Shown piece after piece: positions 1 to 6,960 of a stretch of 16,872 bases of DNA. Made by a program: the position numbers and the translations under genes. Source of the DNA: an uncultured Clostridia bacterium (GTDB lineage: Bacteria > Bacillota > Clostridia > Oscillospirales > Ruminococcaceae); NCBI GenBank assembly GCA_946183095.1, contig CAMHBE010000007.1:1-16872 (forward strand). Reading direction: 5' to 3'. The notes beneath the pieces were generated by a model. The model made no database searches. It was not told the origin of the DNA and saw only the letters and a list, made by a program, of their open reading frames with translations. Each line of letters starts with the position of its first letter. Within the stretch, counting starts at the first letter, position 1.

Positions 1-691
1 TAAGGTGTACCATTTCGGCGGCAAGATCCACCGTTGACATTTCGAGCGCCTCGCGTATTATATCTCTGTTTTCGGAGGGTCTCGGAGCCCCCGACCGGTC
101 AGTTACCGCAAAGTGGTTATCCTCGTTCTGGTCAAGCCCCCAGTTGTTATCGACCTCATACAGTCCGATCATATCGGTAAGCGCTTCATAGTCTATTGTG
201 GAGGTCTGCACATCCTCTGTGCCTGTCAGCGCACCCGTATCGTCCCTTATCTCGCGGGTCTCCACGACGAACGGAACTGTTATGTGGTTCCCCTCGTTGT
301 CGAGCACGAACTCACCGCGTCCGGAAACGAGTTCCCAGTGGTCGCCGACGTTGGTAATGGAGAACGCGCCGTCGCGGGTGAGATAGGTGTCGCCGCGCTC
401 ATCCCGCACCATGAAGAAGCTGTCGCCGGGTATCGCGAAATCCAGAGCCTGATCGGTCATGAAGAAGGAACCCTGTTCCCACATATAGTCGGTCTTCATG
501 ATGTACTGACCGTGACCTGTCTGCCATTCATCCTCCGTTGCGCGCTGCTTTGTGTAAAGGCAGTCCGCGAAACTGGGGCGAAGCGACTTATAGCCGACGG
601 TATTCACGTTTGAGATGTTGTGGGAATATATGTTCATGCCTTCCTGCTGAGCGATCATTCCCGACGCGCCCGTATAAAACGAAATATTCAT
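1..691 (-). CDS. flgG: Flagellar rod/hook-family protein, FlgG-like (FlhP type), 3' end cut by window edge
   Basis: Translating the minus strand from the ATG at 689-691 gives 230 open codons running off the left edge, with no stop. The N-terminus has the rod/hook/HAP signature: an N-terminal helix, then SHNISNVNTVGYKS at about residues 23-36. Residues 84-115 (ALDFAIPGDSFFMV, then YLTRDGAF) are the FlgF/FlgG core. The visible end, ALEMSTVDLAAEMVHL, opens the conserved C-terminal helix, so probably only about 25-35 residues are missing. The start is set by AAGGAG six bases upstream. It would be exported through the FliPQR/FlhBA gate and sit in the rod or proximal hook. It lies 45 bases behind another rod-family gene, the same pairing as flhO-flhP of Bacillus. 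The family assignment is secure. The choice between FlgF and FlgG is made by gene order and is not certain. Confidence 0.88.
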   Translation of the reverse strand, partial: MNISFYTGASGMIAQQEGMNIYSHNISNVNTVGYKSLRPSFADCLYTKQRATEDEWQTGHGQYIMKTDYMWEQGSFFMTDQALDFAIPGDSFFMVRDERGDTYLTRDGAFSITNVGDHWELVSGRGEFVLDNEGNHITVPFVVETREIRDDTGALTGTEDVQTSTIDYEALTDMIGLYEVDNNWGLDQNEDNHFAVTDRSGAPRPSENRDIIREALEMSTVDLAAEMVHL

Positions 692-736
692 TGTGATCTC
701 CTTATCCGGCGGTGTTTATCCCGCCTTCCGGGGCAT

Positions 737-1477
737 TTACTGCATCGAAGCGATATCCGTAGCCTTGCTGTTGATCTGGTCGAGCATTTTCAGTATCTGG
801 CTGTTTGCTTCATACAGTCTGTGCGCCTCCATGAGCTGTGTTATCTCCTTGTTGCCGTCAACGTTGGAGTGCTCCCACGCGCCCTGTATAACGTCGTAGT
901 ATTCGGTATCCGCCGGGAACTGCTCATTGCCCGCGTAGAGCATGAGATTGTCTCCGAGCTTTTCCACGTCTGCGTCCGGCGGGATATAAGTGAGCCGCAG
1001 CGCATCCACGACCTCACCGTCCATTATTATCTCGCCCGCATTGTTTATCTCAAAGTTGTCGGTGCCGAGGAATATATCGCCGTTCTGCCCCTGCACCCTG
1101 CCGGACTTGCCGAGGATGAGATAGCCCTGACCGTCGAGCTCCCACTGACCGTTGCGGGTCTGATAAACGTTGCCGTTTTCCGCGCGTATGTTGAAGTACA
1201 TATTGCCGTATATCGCAACGTCAAAGTTGCTGTCGGTATATGTAAAGTTGCTTTGTTCAAGGTTTGTCTTTGAAACATCGGCGTATGTCTGCAAAAGGTG
1301 TCCCGAAGTCTCACGGCGCTTGTTCACAAGAATAAGCTCGTCCATGAAGGTGTTCGTGATGATCTCGTCCTTCCGGTAACCTGCCGTGTTCACGTTTACT
1401 ATGTTGTTGCCGATGCAGTCAAGCTGTCTCTGCTTGACTATCATGCCTTGTGCCGCATTGTAGAAGCCCCTGAGCAT
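737..1477 (-). CDS. flgF: Flagellar basal-body rod protein, FlgF/FlgG family (FlhO type)
   Basis: A 246-residue rod-family protein. The N-terminal motif CIGNNIVNVNTAGYRKDE (residues 21-38) is the classic rod/hook signature. The central part, FDVAIYGNMYFNIR followed by YQTRNGQWELDGQGYL, is the FlgF/FlgG core domain. The C-terminal helix (GAWEHSNVDGNKEITQLMEAHRLYEAN, in part) matches the conserved basal-body C-terminus. I chose the ATG at 1475-1477 because MLRGFYNAAQ is the expected family start and GGGAGGTG lies upstream, although about 12 bases away. The frame stays open back to 1642, but that stretch encodes Arg/Cys-rich sequence from a hairpin-rich spacer and looks non-genic. It probably forms part of the rod or proximal hook. 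It is separated from sigD by 206 bases and followed after 45 bases by the second rod-family gene. FlgF versus FlgG naming is uncertain. Confidence 0.9.
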   Translation of the reverse strand: MLRGFYNAAQGMIVKQRQLDCIGNNIVNVNTAGYRKDEIITNTFMDELILVNKRRETSGHLLQTYADVSKTNLEQSNFTYTDSNFDVAIYGNMYFNIRAENGNVYQTRNGQWELDGQGYLILGKSGRVQGQNGDIFLGTDNFEINNAGEIIMDGEVVDALRLTYIPPDADVEKLGDNLMLYAGNEQFPADTEYYDVIQGAWEHSNVDGNKEITQLMEAHRLYEANSQILKMLDQINSKATDIASMQ

Positions 1478-1683
1478 TCTTTCGGAGCACCTCCCGTTTT
1501 GTTGTGTTGGATGCAGCAGCTGCCGAACGCAGAGACCGCGCGTTCGCGCATGAGGACAGGGCGCCGCCCTATCCTCAAACTCCTGACCCGGTTCCTTTGT
1601 GCGACAAAGGAACCGAAAACGCTGCAATAGTTCAGATAACAACTGCGCCTTTGACAGCCGTGTGCAGAATGATACAGCGATAC
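1478..1683. other. Non-coding spacer between sigD and flgF-like gene
   Basis: This 206-base gap holds three inverted repeats (1524-1615, listed separately) and the flgF-like ribosome binding site. I see no convincing promoter: the best candidate on the minus strand, CTGTCA with TGAACT 17 bases downstream, matches the -10 consensus at only three positions. No U-tract follows any hairpin, so no intrinsic terminator can be claimed. Confidence 0.6.
1524..1615. repeat. Cluster of three perfect or near-perfect hairpins
   Basis: Three inverted repeats lie in a row. At 1589-1615 an 11-bp perfect stem (CGGTTCCTTTG with CAAAGGAACCG) has a 5-nt loop. At 1551-1577 a 27-nt palindrome has 12 base pairs, one of them a G-U wobble on the minus-strand RNA, and a 3-nt loop. 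At 1524-1546 CGAACGC pairs with GCGTTCG across 9 nt. None is followed by a U-tract on either strand. The density of palindromes in a non-coding gap resembles REP-like interspersed repeats or a structured intercistronic mRNA. Repeat status elsewhere in the genome cannot be seen from one window. Confidence 0.75.
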
Positions 1684-2424
1684 TTAATTTTTTATATATT
1701 CTTCGAGTGAGTGTTTCAGAAACAGCATCGCCTTCGAGTGTATCTGGCAGACGCGGGATTCCGTGATGCCCAGAACTCTGGCGATCTCGCTGAATTTCAG
1801 CTTTTCGTAGTAATACAGCGTCACGACCTGCCGCGCTTTCGGGGACAGTTCCTCGATAGCCTTCGCGATCATGTGCTTCAGCTCGTTTTCGTAAAGAGCT
1901 TTGTCCGCAAGCTCTCCGCTCTCCATGATGTCGAAGTTGTCCTCGTAAAGGAGTTCCTCGAAAGAAAGAGTGACTGCGCTTGCCGATTCCGCCATCAGCC
2001 TTTCGAGTTTCTCGCGGGAAAGTCCCATGTGTTCCGCAAGTTCGGCATTTTTCGGGTGCCTGCCGAGCTTACTGAACAGCTCGTTGTACGCGGTATCGAG
2101 CTCCCGCCCGAAATGCCGCACCTGACGCGGTATCCAGTCCTGCCTCCTCACGAAATCCACGATCGCGCCCTTGACTTTTATGTTGGCGTAAGTCTCGAAT
2201 TTCACGCCGCGGTCAAGGTCAAAGGTATCTATCGCGGAAATGAGCGCTATCACGCCTTCGTTGATGATATCGTCGGTGGATGCGTATTTTATGTAGATGT
2301 TTCTGAGTGAAAGGGCTATGAGCCGTATCGTTTCAAGATAACGCAGTATTATATCGTTTCTGACATTGATGTCGCCGGTCTCTCGGTACTGCCGTATCGC
2401 TTTGACCGCATCATATTCCGCCAT
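1684..2424 (-). CDS. sigD: Flagellar RNA polymerase sigma factor SigD/FliA (sigma-28 family)
   Basis: A 246-residue sigma-70-family protein of sigma-28 length. Region 2 spans about residues 20-95, with DDIINEGVIALISAIDTFDL and FETYANIKVKGAIVD. It is followed by DWIPRQVR (residues 96-103), the near-invariant linker motif of FliA/SigD/WhiG. Region 3 spans about residues 105-160. Region 4 helix-turn-helix is at about residues 190-240 (LSPKARQVVTLYYYEKL, then ITESRVCQIHSKA). It directs RNA polymerase to late flagellar and chemotaxis promoters. The ATG at 2422-2424 sits 11 bases behind GGAGG. The gene lies 59 bases after flhA, without the flhF, flhG or che genes that separate the two in Bacillus. 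No anti-sigma FlgM gene is visible in the window. Confidence 0.95.
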   Translation of the reverse strand: MAEYDAVKAIRQYRETGDINVRNDIILRYLETIRLIALSLRNIYIKYASTDDIINEGVIALISAIDTFDLDRGVKFETYANIKVKGAIVDFVRRQDWIPRQVRHFGRELDTAYNELFSKLGRHPKNAELAEHMGLSREKLERLMAESASAVTLSFEELLYEDNFDIMESGELADKALYENELKHMIAKAIEELSPKARQVVTLYYYEKLKFSEIARVLGITESRVCQIHSKAMLFLKHSLEEYIKN

Positions 2425-2440
2425 TTCAGCATCCGCCTCC

Positions 2441-2467
2441 TTACTCGCCGATGTACGGCAGCATCAT
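2441..2467 (-). other. Possible 8-codon leader ORF between flhA and sigD
   Basis: ATG ATG CTG CCG TAC ATC GGC GAG TAA (peptide MMLPYIGE) has GGAG seven bases upstream. Its stop codon runs straight into the TAAGGAGG ribosome binding site of sigD. It could deliver ribosomes to sigD by coupling, or be chance. There is no homology evidence. Confidence 0.15.
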
Positions 2468-2483
2468 GCCGCCGCTCCGGTGA

Positions 2484-4565
2484 TCACAGCGATATGCTCC
2501 CCACCGACTGTATCTGCGTAGAGCTGTCTATCTCGCTGTACGAAAGCACCGTAATATTTTGCAGGAACTGATCTATCAGCTTCTTGAAATAAACTCTCAC
2601 GATTGGTGATGTAAGTATGATGATGTTCGGTATAACGTCTTTTATCTTGTTCACTTCGTCCGTCGTCTTTGCAACTATCCGCTGTATCGTATCCGGATCC
2701 ATTGAGAGATAGCTGCCCTGTTCGGACTTCTTCACGCTTGCGACTATCATGTCTTCGATGCGCGGGTCTATGGTGATGACGCGCAGTGAGTTCGCTTCCG
2801 CAAAACGCCGTGTAATGGTACGTTTCAGGGCCTGACGGACATACTCCACGATGATGTCTATATCCTTCATCGAACTTACATGGTCGCTGAGCGTTTCGAG
2901 GATAGTCTCCATATCGCGTATCGGCACGCCCTCACGCAGCAGCATGGAGAGCACCTTCTGCAGATAGCCGTAGGATATCGGGTTCGGGATAAGATCCTCC
3001 ACCATGGTAGCATTGGTCTTTTTGATGTTCTCCACCATGGTCTTGACATCCTGACGGGTGAGTATCTCGCTGCAATGCTGCTTGATGACTTCCGAAAGGT
3101 GTGTTATCATGACGGAAACGGGGTCTATCAGGGTGTAGCCCGCAACGTCCGCCGCGACCTTCTTGTCCTCGCTTATCCACCTTGCGGGGATGCCGAACGC
3201 AGGCTCTATGGTGTCGATACCGTCAACGGGCATCGTGACATCGCCGTTGTCGAGCGCTAAGTAGTGGTCAACAAGGATCTCTCCGCGCGCAACTTCCTCG
3301 CCTTTTATCTTGATTATGTACTGGTTGGGGTTTATATCGGGGTTATCACGCATACGCACGGATGGTATTACCATACCCATATCCATTGCGAACTGCTTTC
3401 GGAAAAGAACGACACGCTCAATGAAATTACCGCCGCTGCGCTCGTCAACAAGATGCAGCAGACTGTAACCGAACTCCATTTCGACCTGCTCGACATTGAG
3501 CAGCTTGAAAACGTTGTCGATATCCCTGTAGTAGTCGGTATCGGTGGTCGGGCGCTGTTCCTTTGCGGCTTCGACCTGCTTTGCCGCGGCTTCGGTTTCC
3601 GCTTCCGCGGCGGTCCTCGCTTTGAGTCTCGTGAGGTATATACCTGCCCAGATCAGCACCGCACCCAGTATAGCAAGGATGATCTTCGGAAATCCCGGCA
3701 CGAGCATGAGGACTATCATAACGCCGCCGGTGATGATGAATGTTATCGGGTTTCTGGTGAAGGAGTCCTTGACATCCTGGTTGAAGCTGCCCTCGCTTGC
3801 GGTACGGGTAACTACCATACCGGTAGCGACGGATATCAGCAGTGAGGGTATCTGCGAGCACAGACCGTCTCCGACCGTTGCAAGGGAGTAAGTGCTCATG
3901 ACATCTCCGAACTCCATGCCGCTGACCATGCCCATTATCGCGCCGCCGATAAGGTTTATCAGCGAGGTTATGATCGACATGATAGCGTCACCCTTGACGA
4001 ACTTCGTGGCACCGTCCATGGAACCGAAGAAGTCTGCTTCACGCTGCACCTTGGCACGGCGGAGCTTTGCTTCTTCATCGGTTATCGCGCCTGTGTTGAG
4101 GTCGGCGTCGATGGACATCTGCTTACCGGGCATAGCGTCGAGTGTAAATCTCGCAGCGACTTCCGACACACGCTCGGAGCCTTTTGTGATAACGAGGAAG
4201 TTTGCAAGGAATATTATAATGAAGATGATGAACCCTACTACGGGGTCGCCTCCCATGACGAACTGACCGAACGTTGCGATAACGTTGCCCGCCTGTCCCG
4301 TGCTGAGAATGCCTCTCGTCGTGGAAACGTTGAGCGCGAGCCTGAACACCGTGGTGATAAGCAGTATCGTCGGGAATATCGAAAATTCGAGAGCATCTTT
4401 TATGTACATCGTCGTCAGCAGTATTACCAGTGACAGTCCGATGTTCACGAGAAGGAGAAAGTCGAGCAGCGCTCCGCCCATTATACCGTTGAGCGGTATG
4501 ATGAGTGCCAGAATGATAAAAATAACGAACACGGCAAACACGTTGCTCATCATTCTTTTAAGCAT
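2484..4565 (-). CDS. flhA: Flagellar export-gate protein FlhA
   Basis: A 693-residue protein of normal FlhA length. The first ~310 residues hold about eight hydrophobic membrane segments. The FHIPEP-family loop is intact: VFRLALNVSTTRGIL at about residues 73-87 and GSERVSEVAARFTLDAMPGK at about residues 129-148, followed by SIDADLNTGAITDEEA. A short Ala/Glu-rich linker (about residues 315-340) leads to the cytoplasmic domain (about 345-693) that docks export substrates and chaperones. FlhA forms the nonameric ring of the flagellar type III gate and couples proton flow to export. The ATG at 4563-4565 lies 12 bases behind a perfect AAGGAGGT, a rather long spacing, and overlaps the end of a small upstream ORF. 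flhB precedes it by 87 bases. sigD follows after 59 bases. Confidence 0.98.
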   Translation of the reverse strand: MLKRMMSNVFAVFVIFIILALIIPLNGIMGGALLDFLLLVNIGLSLVILLTTMYIKDALEFSIFPTILLITTVFRLALNVSTTRGILSTGQAGNVIATFGQFVMGGDPVVGFIIFIIIFLANFLVITKGSERVSEVAARFTLDAMPGKQMSIDADLNTGAITDEEAKLRRAKVQREADFFGSMDGATKFVKGDAIMSIITSLINLIGGAIMGMVSGMEFGDVMSTYSLATVGDGLCSQIPSLLISVATGMVVTRTASEGSFNQDVKDSFTRNPITFIITGGVMIVLMLVPGFPKIILAILGAVLIWAGIYLTRLKARTAAEAETEAAAKQVEAAKEQRPTTDTDYYRDIDNVFKLLNVEQVEMEFGYSLLHLVDERSGGNFIERVVLFRKQFAMDMGMVIPSVRMRDNPDINPNQYIIKIKGEEVARGEILVDHYLALDNGDVTMPVDGIDTIEPAFGIPARWISEDKKVAADVAGYTLIDPVSVMITHLSEVIKQHCSEILTRQDVKTMVENIKKTNATMVEDLIPNPISYGYLQKVLSMLLREGVPIRDMETILETLSDHVSSMKDIDIIVEYVRQALKRTITRRFAEANSLRVITIDPRIEDMIVASVKKSEQGSYLSMDPDTIQRIVAKTTDEVNKIKDVIPNIIILTSPIVRVYFKKLIDQFLQNITVLSYSEIDSSTQIQSVGSISL

Positions 4566-4629
4566 TTATCTTTCCGGACCTCCTTTTTTCTATCGCGGGG
4601 TCTCCTTCAGGGGATAACGCGTCTGACAT
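4558..4629 (-). CDS. Possible 23-residue small ORF overlapping the flhA start
   Basis: In the flhB-flhA gap an ATG at 4627-4629 follows AAAGG at seven bases, a normal ribosome-binding arrangement. It opens a 23-codon frame beginning MSDALSPEGDPA and ending RSGKINA. The stop TAA lies within the first codons of flhA, an 8-base overlap, so terminating ribosomes would be placed on the flhA start. The product is hydrophilic with mixed charge and resembles nothing I recognise. It is either a translational-coupling leader or a chance frame. Confidence 0.25.
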   Translation of the reverse strand: MSDALSPEGDPAIEKRRSGKINA

Positions 4630-4652
4630 AATTTTACCTTTGCGGCGGCTGT

Positions 4653-5789
4653 TTATTTTTTTCTGCTTCCGCCGTTCGCCGCACGTTCTCTTTCCTCACG
4701 CAGCGCCTTTTCGGGGACGTTTACCGTCATGCCCTTCGCGTTGTACATATCCGTAAGGATCATAGCGACTACATTGAACATCTCGGTCGGGATCATTTTC
4801 CCGAGGGGAACTTTTTCGTAGAGTTCTCTTGCAAGCGGGCGGTTCTCGGTGATATAAACGCCGTTTTCCTCCGCTATCTCTATTATTTTGAGAGCGAGCG
4901 CGTCCTGTCCTTTTGCAACGACCATAGGCGCCGGCATAGTGAATGTTTCTATATCATATTTGAGGGCGACTGCGTAGTGGGTAGGGTTTCTGACGACGAC
5001 ATCCGCGCCGGGCACCTGCTCCATCATTCGCGCCTGAGCCATTTCACGCTGTTTCTGCTTTATCTTGCCCTTTATCTGCGGGTCACCTTCCATCTGCTTG
5101 TACTCGTCCTTTACTTCCTGCTTTGACATTCGCAGGTTCTTCTCGAACTGATACCACTGGAAAAGGTAGTCTCCCGCAGCAACGAACACAAAGATGATGC
5201 AGAGTATCATGACTATCGAAAAAATGGTGTTTGCGATATATGTAACGGCAAAGATAGGCTCGGTATCGACGAGACTGACTATCTCGATCATCCTTGACTC
5301 TATCTGCCCGTAAACGACAAATATGACTGCCGAAAGCTCGATGATGCCTTTTACGATACCGACGACCGACTGTGCCGAGAACATCTTCTTGATGCCGTTG
5401 AGCGGATTGAGCTTCGAGAACTTCGGCTTCAGAGGCTTCATGGTGAACAGACCTTTTGTCTGCGCCATGACCGTGATCACGCTGATGAACCCGATTATCA
5501 CGCACACCGGCAGCACGATGAACATACAGTCTATCGTGGCTTTAAGAAAAACATGGGTGTAGGTGCTGAGCTCATTCGTGAATTCCTCGCCGACAGCTTC
5601 AATGTCATCCGTGACGGTCTTGGTGAGCATCGCGAACATATACGAGCTGAGAACTCCGAGGGTAGCGAACGTCCCGATAATGGAGACTGCCGTGACCACC
5701 TCGTTGCTCTGGAGAACCTGACCTTCTTTTTCTCTTGCGTCACGTCGTTTTTTCGGCGTGGCTTTTTCGGTTTTTTCTTCACCCGGCAA
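4653..5789 (-). CDS. flhB: Flagellar export switch protein FlhB
   Basis: A 378-residue FlhB. The N-terminus EEKTEKATPKKRRDAREKEG (residues 4-23) is the family hallmark. Four hydrophobic segments follow, at about residues 33-55, 85-108, 140-162 and 183-207. The cytoplasmic domain carries the self-cleavage motif NPTH at residues 268-271, where the Asn-Pro bond breaks to switch export from rod/hook to filament substrates. FlhB caps the FliPQR gate and is read by FliK. The start is a TTG at 5787-5789: GAGGTG lies seven bases upstream, the frame closes at an in-frame TGA just before it, and the nearby ATG at 5794-5796 is in another frame and stops after five codons. It lies 80 bases after fliR and 87 bases before flhA. 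Confidence 0.97.
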   Translation of the reverse strand: MPGEEKTEKATPKKRRDAREKEGQVLQSNEVVTAVSIIGTFATLGVLSSYMFAMLTKTVTDDIEAVGEEFTNELSTYTHVFLKATIDCMFIVLPVCVIIGFISVITVMAQTKGLFTMKPLKPKFSKLNPLNGIKKMFSAQSVVGIVKGIIELSAVIFVVYGQIESRMIEIVSLVDTEPIFAVTYIANTIFSIVMILCIIFVFVAAGDYLFQWYQFEKNLRMSKQEVKDEYKQMEGDPQIKGKIKQKQREMAQARMMEQVPGADVVVRNPTHYAVALKYDIETFTMPAPMVVAKGQDALALKIIEIAEENGVYITENRPLARELYEKVPLGKMIPTEMFNVVAMILTDMYNAKGMTVNVPEKALREERERAANGGSRKK

Positions 5790-5869
5790 GTTTCATCACC
5801 TCAGAGTGCCCGAGTGCCTGTACGGCTGCACGCATGGATATATCACCATGTCACTGCATGACTGTTTGA

Positions 5870-6658
5870 CTATGTGAAGTTCTGCGCAGCCGTGTAAAGG
5901 TTTTCCCACAGTATGGAGAACAGCTTCTCCACGAACTCCGACATTGGTCTTGCAGCCGCCATGAGCGTTAGGAAGCCGATTATCAATTTGAGGTGGACAT
6001 TCAGCACGAATATCTGTATTGTAGGCACCGCCTTCATGATGATGCCCACGCAGAACTCGACTATCAGCTCGACGGCAAGTATCGGCATCGCAAATTTCAG
6101 CGCGAGCTCCATTACCGTGCCCATGTACATTACGATTATATAGGTAAGATCGAGGGTGCCTTCCGTGAATTCCCACCCGATCGGTATTGTCTGATATGAC
6201 AGCGAAAACAGCTTTATATAGGTCTGATGCCCGTTCGTGAGGAAGAAATAGAGTATGAAGAGGTAGTAGTAGTAATTGCCGAATACGGGCATCGTAACAC
6301 CTGTAGCGGGGTCGTAAGCCTTTGCCATGCCGAGACCTATCTCGGTATCCATTATCTCGCCCGCGTACAGCAGTACCGTTATGATAAGGTTCGTAAAGAA
6401 GCCGAACACCAGTCCGATGAACAGTTCCTTTACGATCACCACAGCGAAACCGATGATACCGTTGAATTCCGGTATCACGGCGGTGCCGCCCATTGACGCG
6501 TACATGACCACCGCGAACACGACGGACATGAACGCCTTTATATTGTTCGGAACGTTGTTTCTTGCAAATATCGGGTTGAATGTGAAAATGCCCGTAGTTC
6601 TTGCAAGAACGAACAGAAATCCGATGAAGTTATTGCTTATCGTATCCCATACAAACAT
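5870..6658 (-). CDS. fliR: Flagellar export-gate membrane protein FliR
   Basis: A 262-residue, strongly hydrophobic protein of normal FliR length with about six membrane segments. Recognisable family features are ARTTGIFTFNPIFARNNVPNNIK near residues 19-41 (in part), the glycine-rich EIMDTEIGLGMAKAYDP at about 101-117, and the C-terminal PTIQIFVLNVHLKLIIGF at about 212-229. FliR assembles with FliP and FliQ into the helical export channel. Its ATG is nine bases after the fliQ stop and in the same frame. Two consecutive TGA codons separate the genes. I see no Shine-Dalgarno sequence before the ATG, so translation probably depends on ribosomes finishing fliQ. It is not fused to FlhB, as it is in some Clostridia. 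Confidence 0.96.
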   Translation of the reverse strand: MFVWDTISNNFIGFLFVLARTTGIFTFNPIFARNNVPNNIKAFMSVVFAVVMYASMGGTAVIPEFNGIIGFAVVIVKELFIGLVFGFFTNLIITVLLYAGEIMDTEIGLGMAKAYDPATGVTMPVFGNYYYYLFILYFFLTNGHQTYIKLFSLSYQTIPIGWEFTEGTLDLTYIIVMYMGTVMELALKFAMPILAVELIVEFCVGIIMKAVPTIQIFVLNVHLKLIIGFLTLMAAARPMSEFVEKLFSILWENLYTAAQNFT

Positions 6659-6667
6659 ATACGGTCA

Positions 6668-6937
6668 TCAGAGCCCCGTTGTCGCCATGAGATCGACGAT
6701 GTAGTTGAAGAAGTCGATTATGCTCGAACACATCCACGGTCCCATCGCAAGCAGTGCAAGTGCGACGATTATCGCTTTCGGAGCAAATGTGAGCGTCTGC
6801 TCATGCACCTGTGTCGCCGCCTGCAGGATCGCTATGATAAGACCTACGAGCATTGCGATAAGAAGCGTCGGCACCGCGAGTTTGAACGCGAGGATGATCG
6901 CTTCCGTGAATATTTCAAGTACCAGATCGGCGGTCAT
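6668..6937 (-). CDS. fliQ: Flagellar export-gate membrane protein FliQ
   Basis: An 89-residue protein with two membrane helices, at about residues 15-38 and 50-75, matching FliQ in size and pattern. LAVPTLLIAMLVGLIIAILQ followed by ATQVHEQTLTFAPK is the diagnostic family sequence. FliQ packs around the FliP/FliR channel of the type III gate. The frame is open further upstream to 7006, but the proper start is the ATG at 6935-6937: it gives the expected N-terminus MTADLVLEIFTEA and has GGAGG nine bases upstream. The longer version would add an Arg/Cys-rich segment overlapping fliP. It lies 23 bases after fliP and nine bases before fliR. Confidence 0.97.
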   Translation of the reverse strand: MTADLVLEIFTEAIILAFKLAVPTLLIAMLVGLIIAILQAATQVHEQTLTFAPKAIIVALALLAMGPWMCSSIIDFFNYIVDLMATTGL

Positions 6938-6960
6938 ACCGTTTCGCCTCCGTAAACGCG

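Noticed and set aside
1478..1642. N-terminal extension of the FlgF-like gene to 1642
   Set aside because: The extra 55 residues are Arg/Cys/Pro-rich and run through palindromic spacer DNA. The rod-family N-terminus begins at the ATG at 1475-1477, which has a ribosome binding site.
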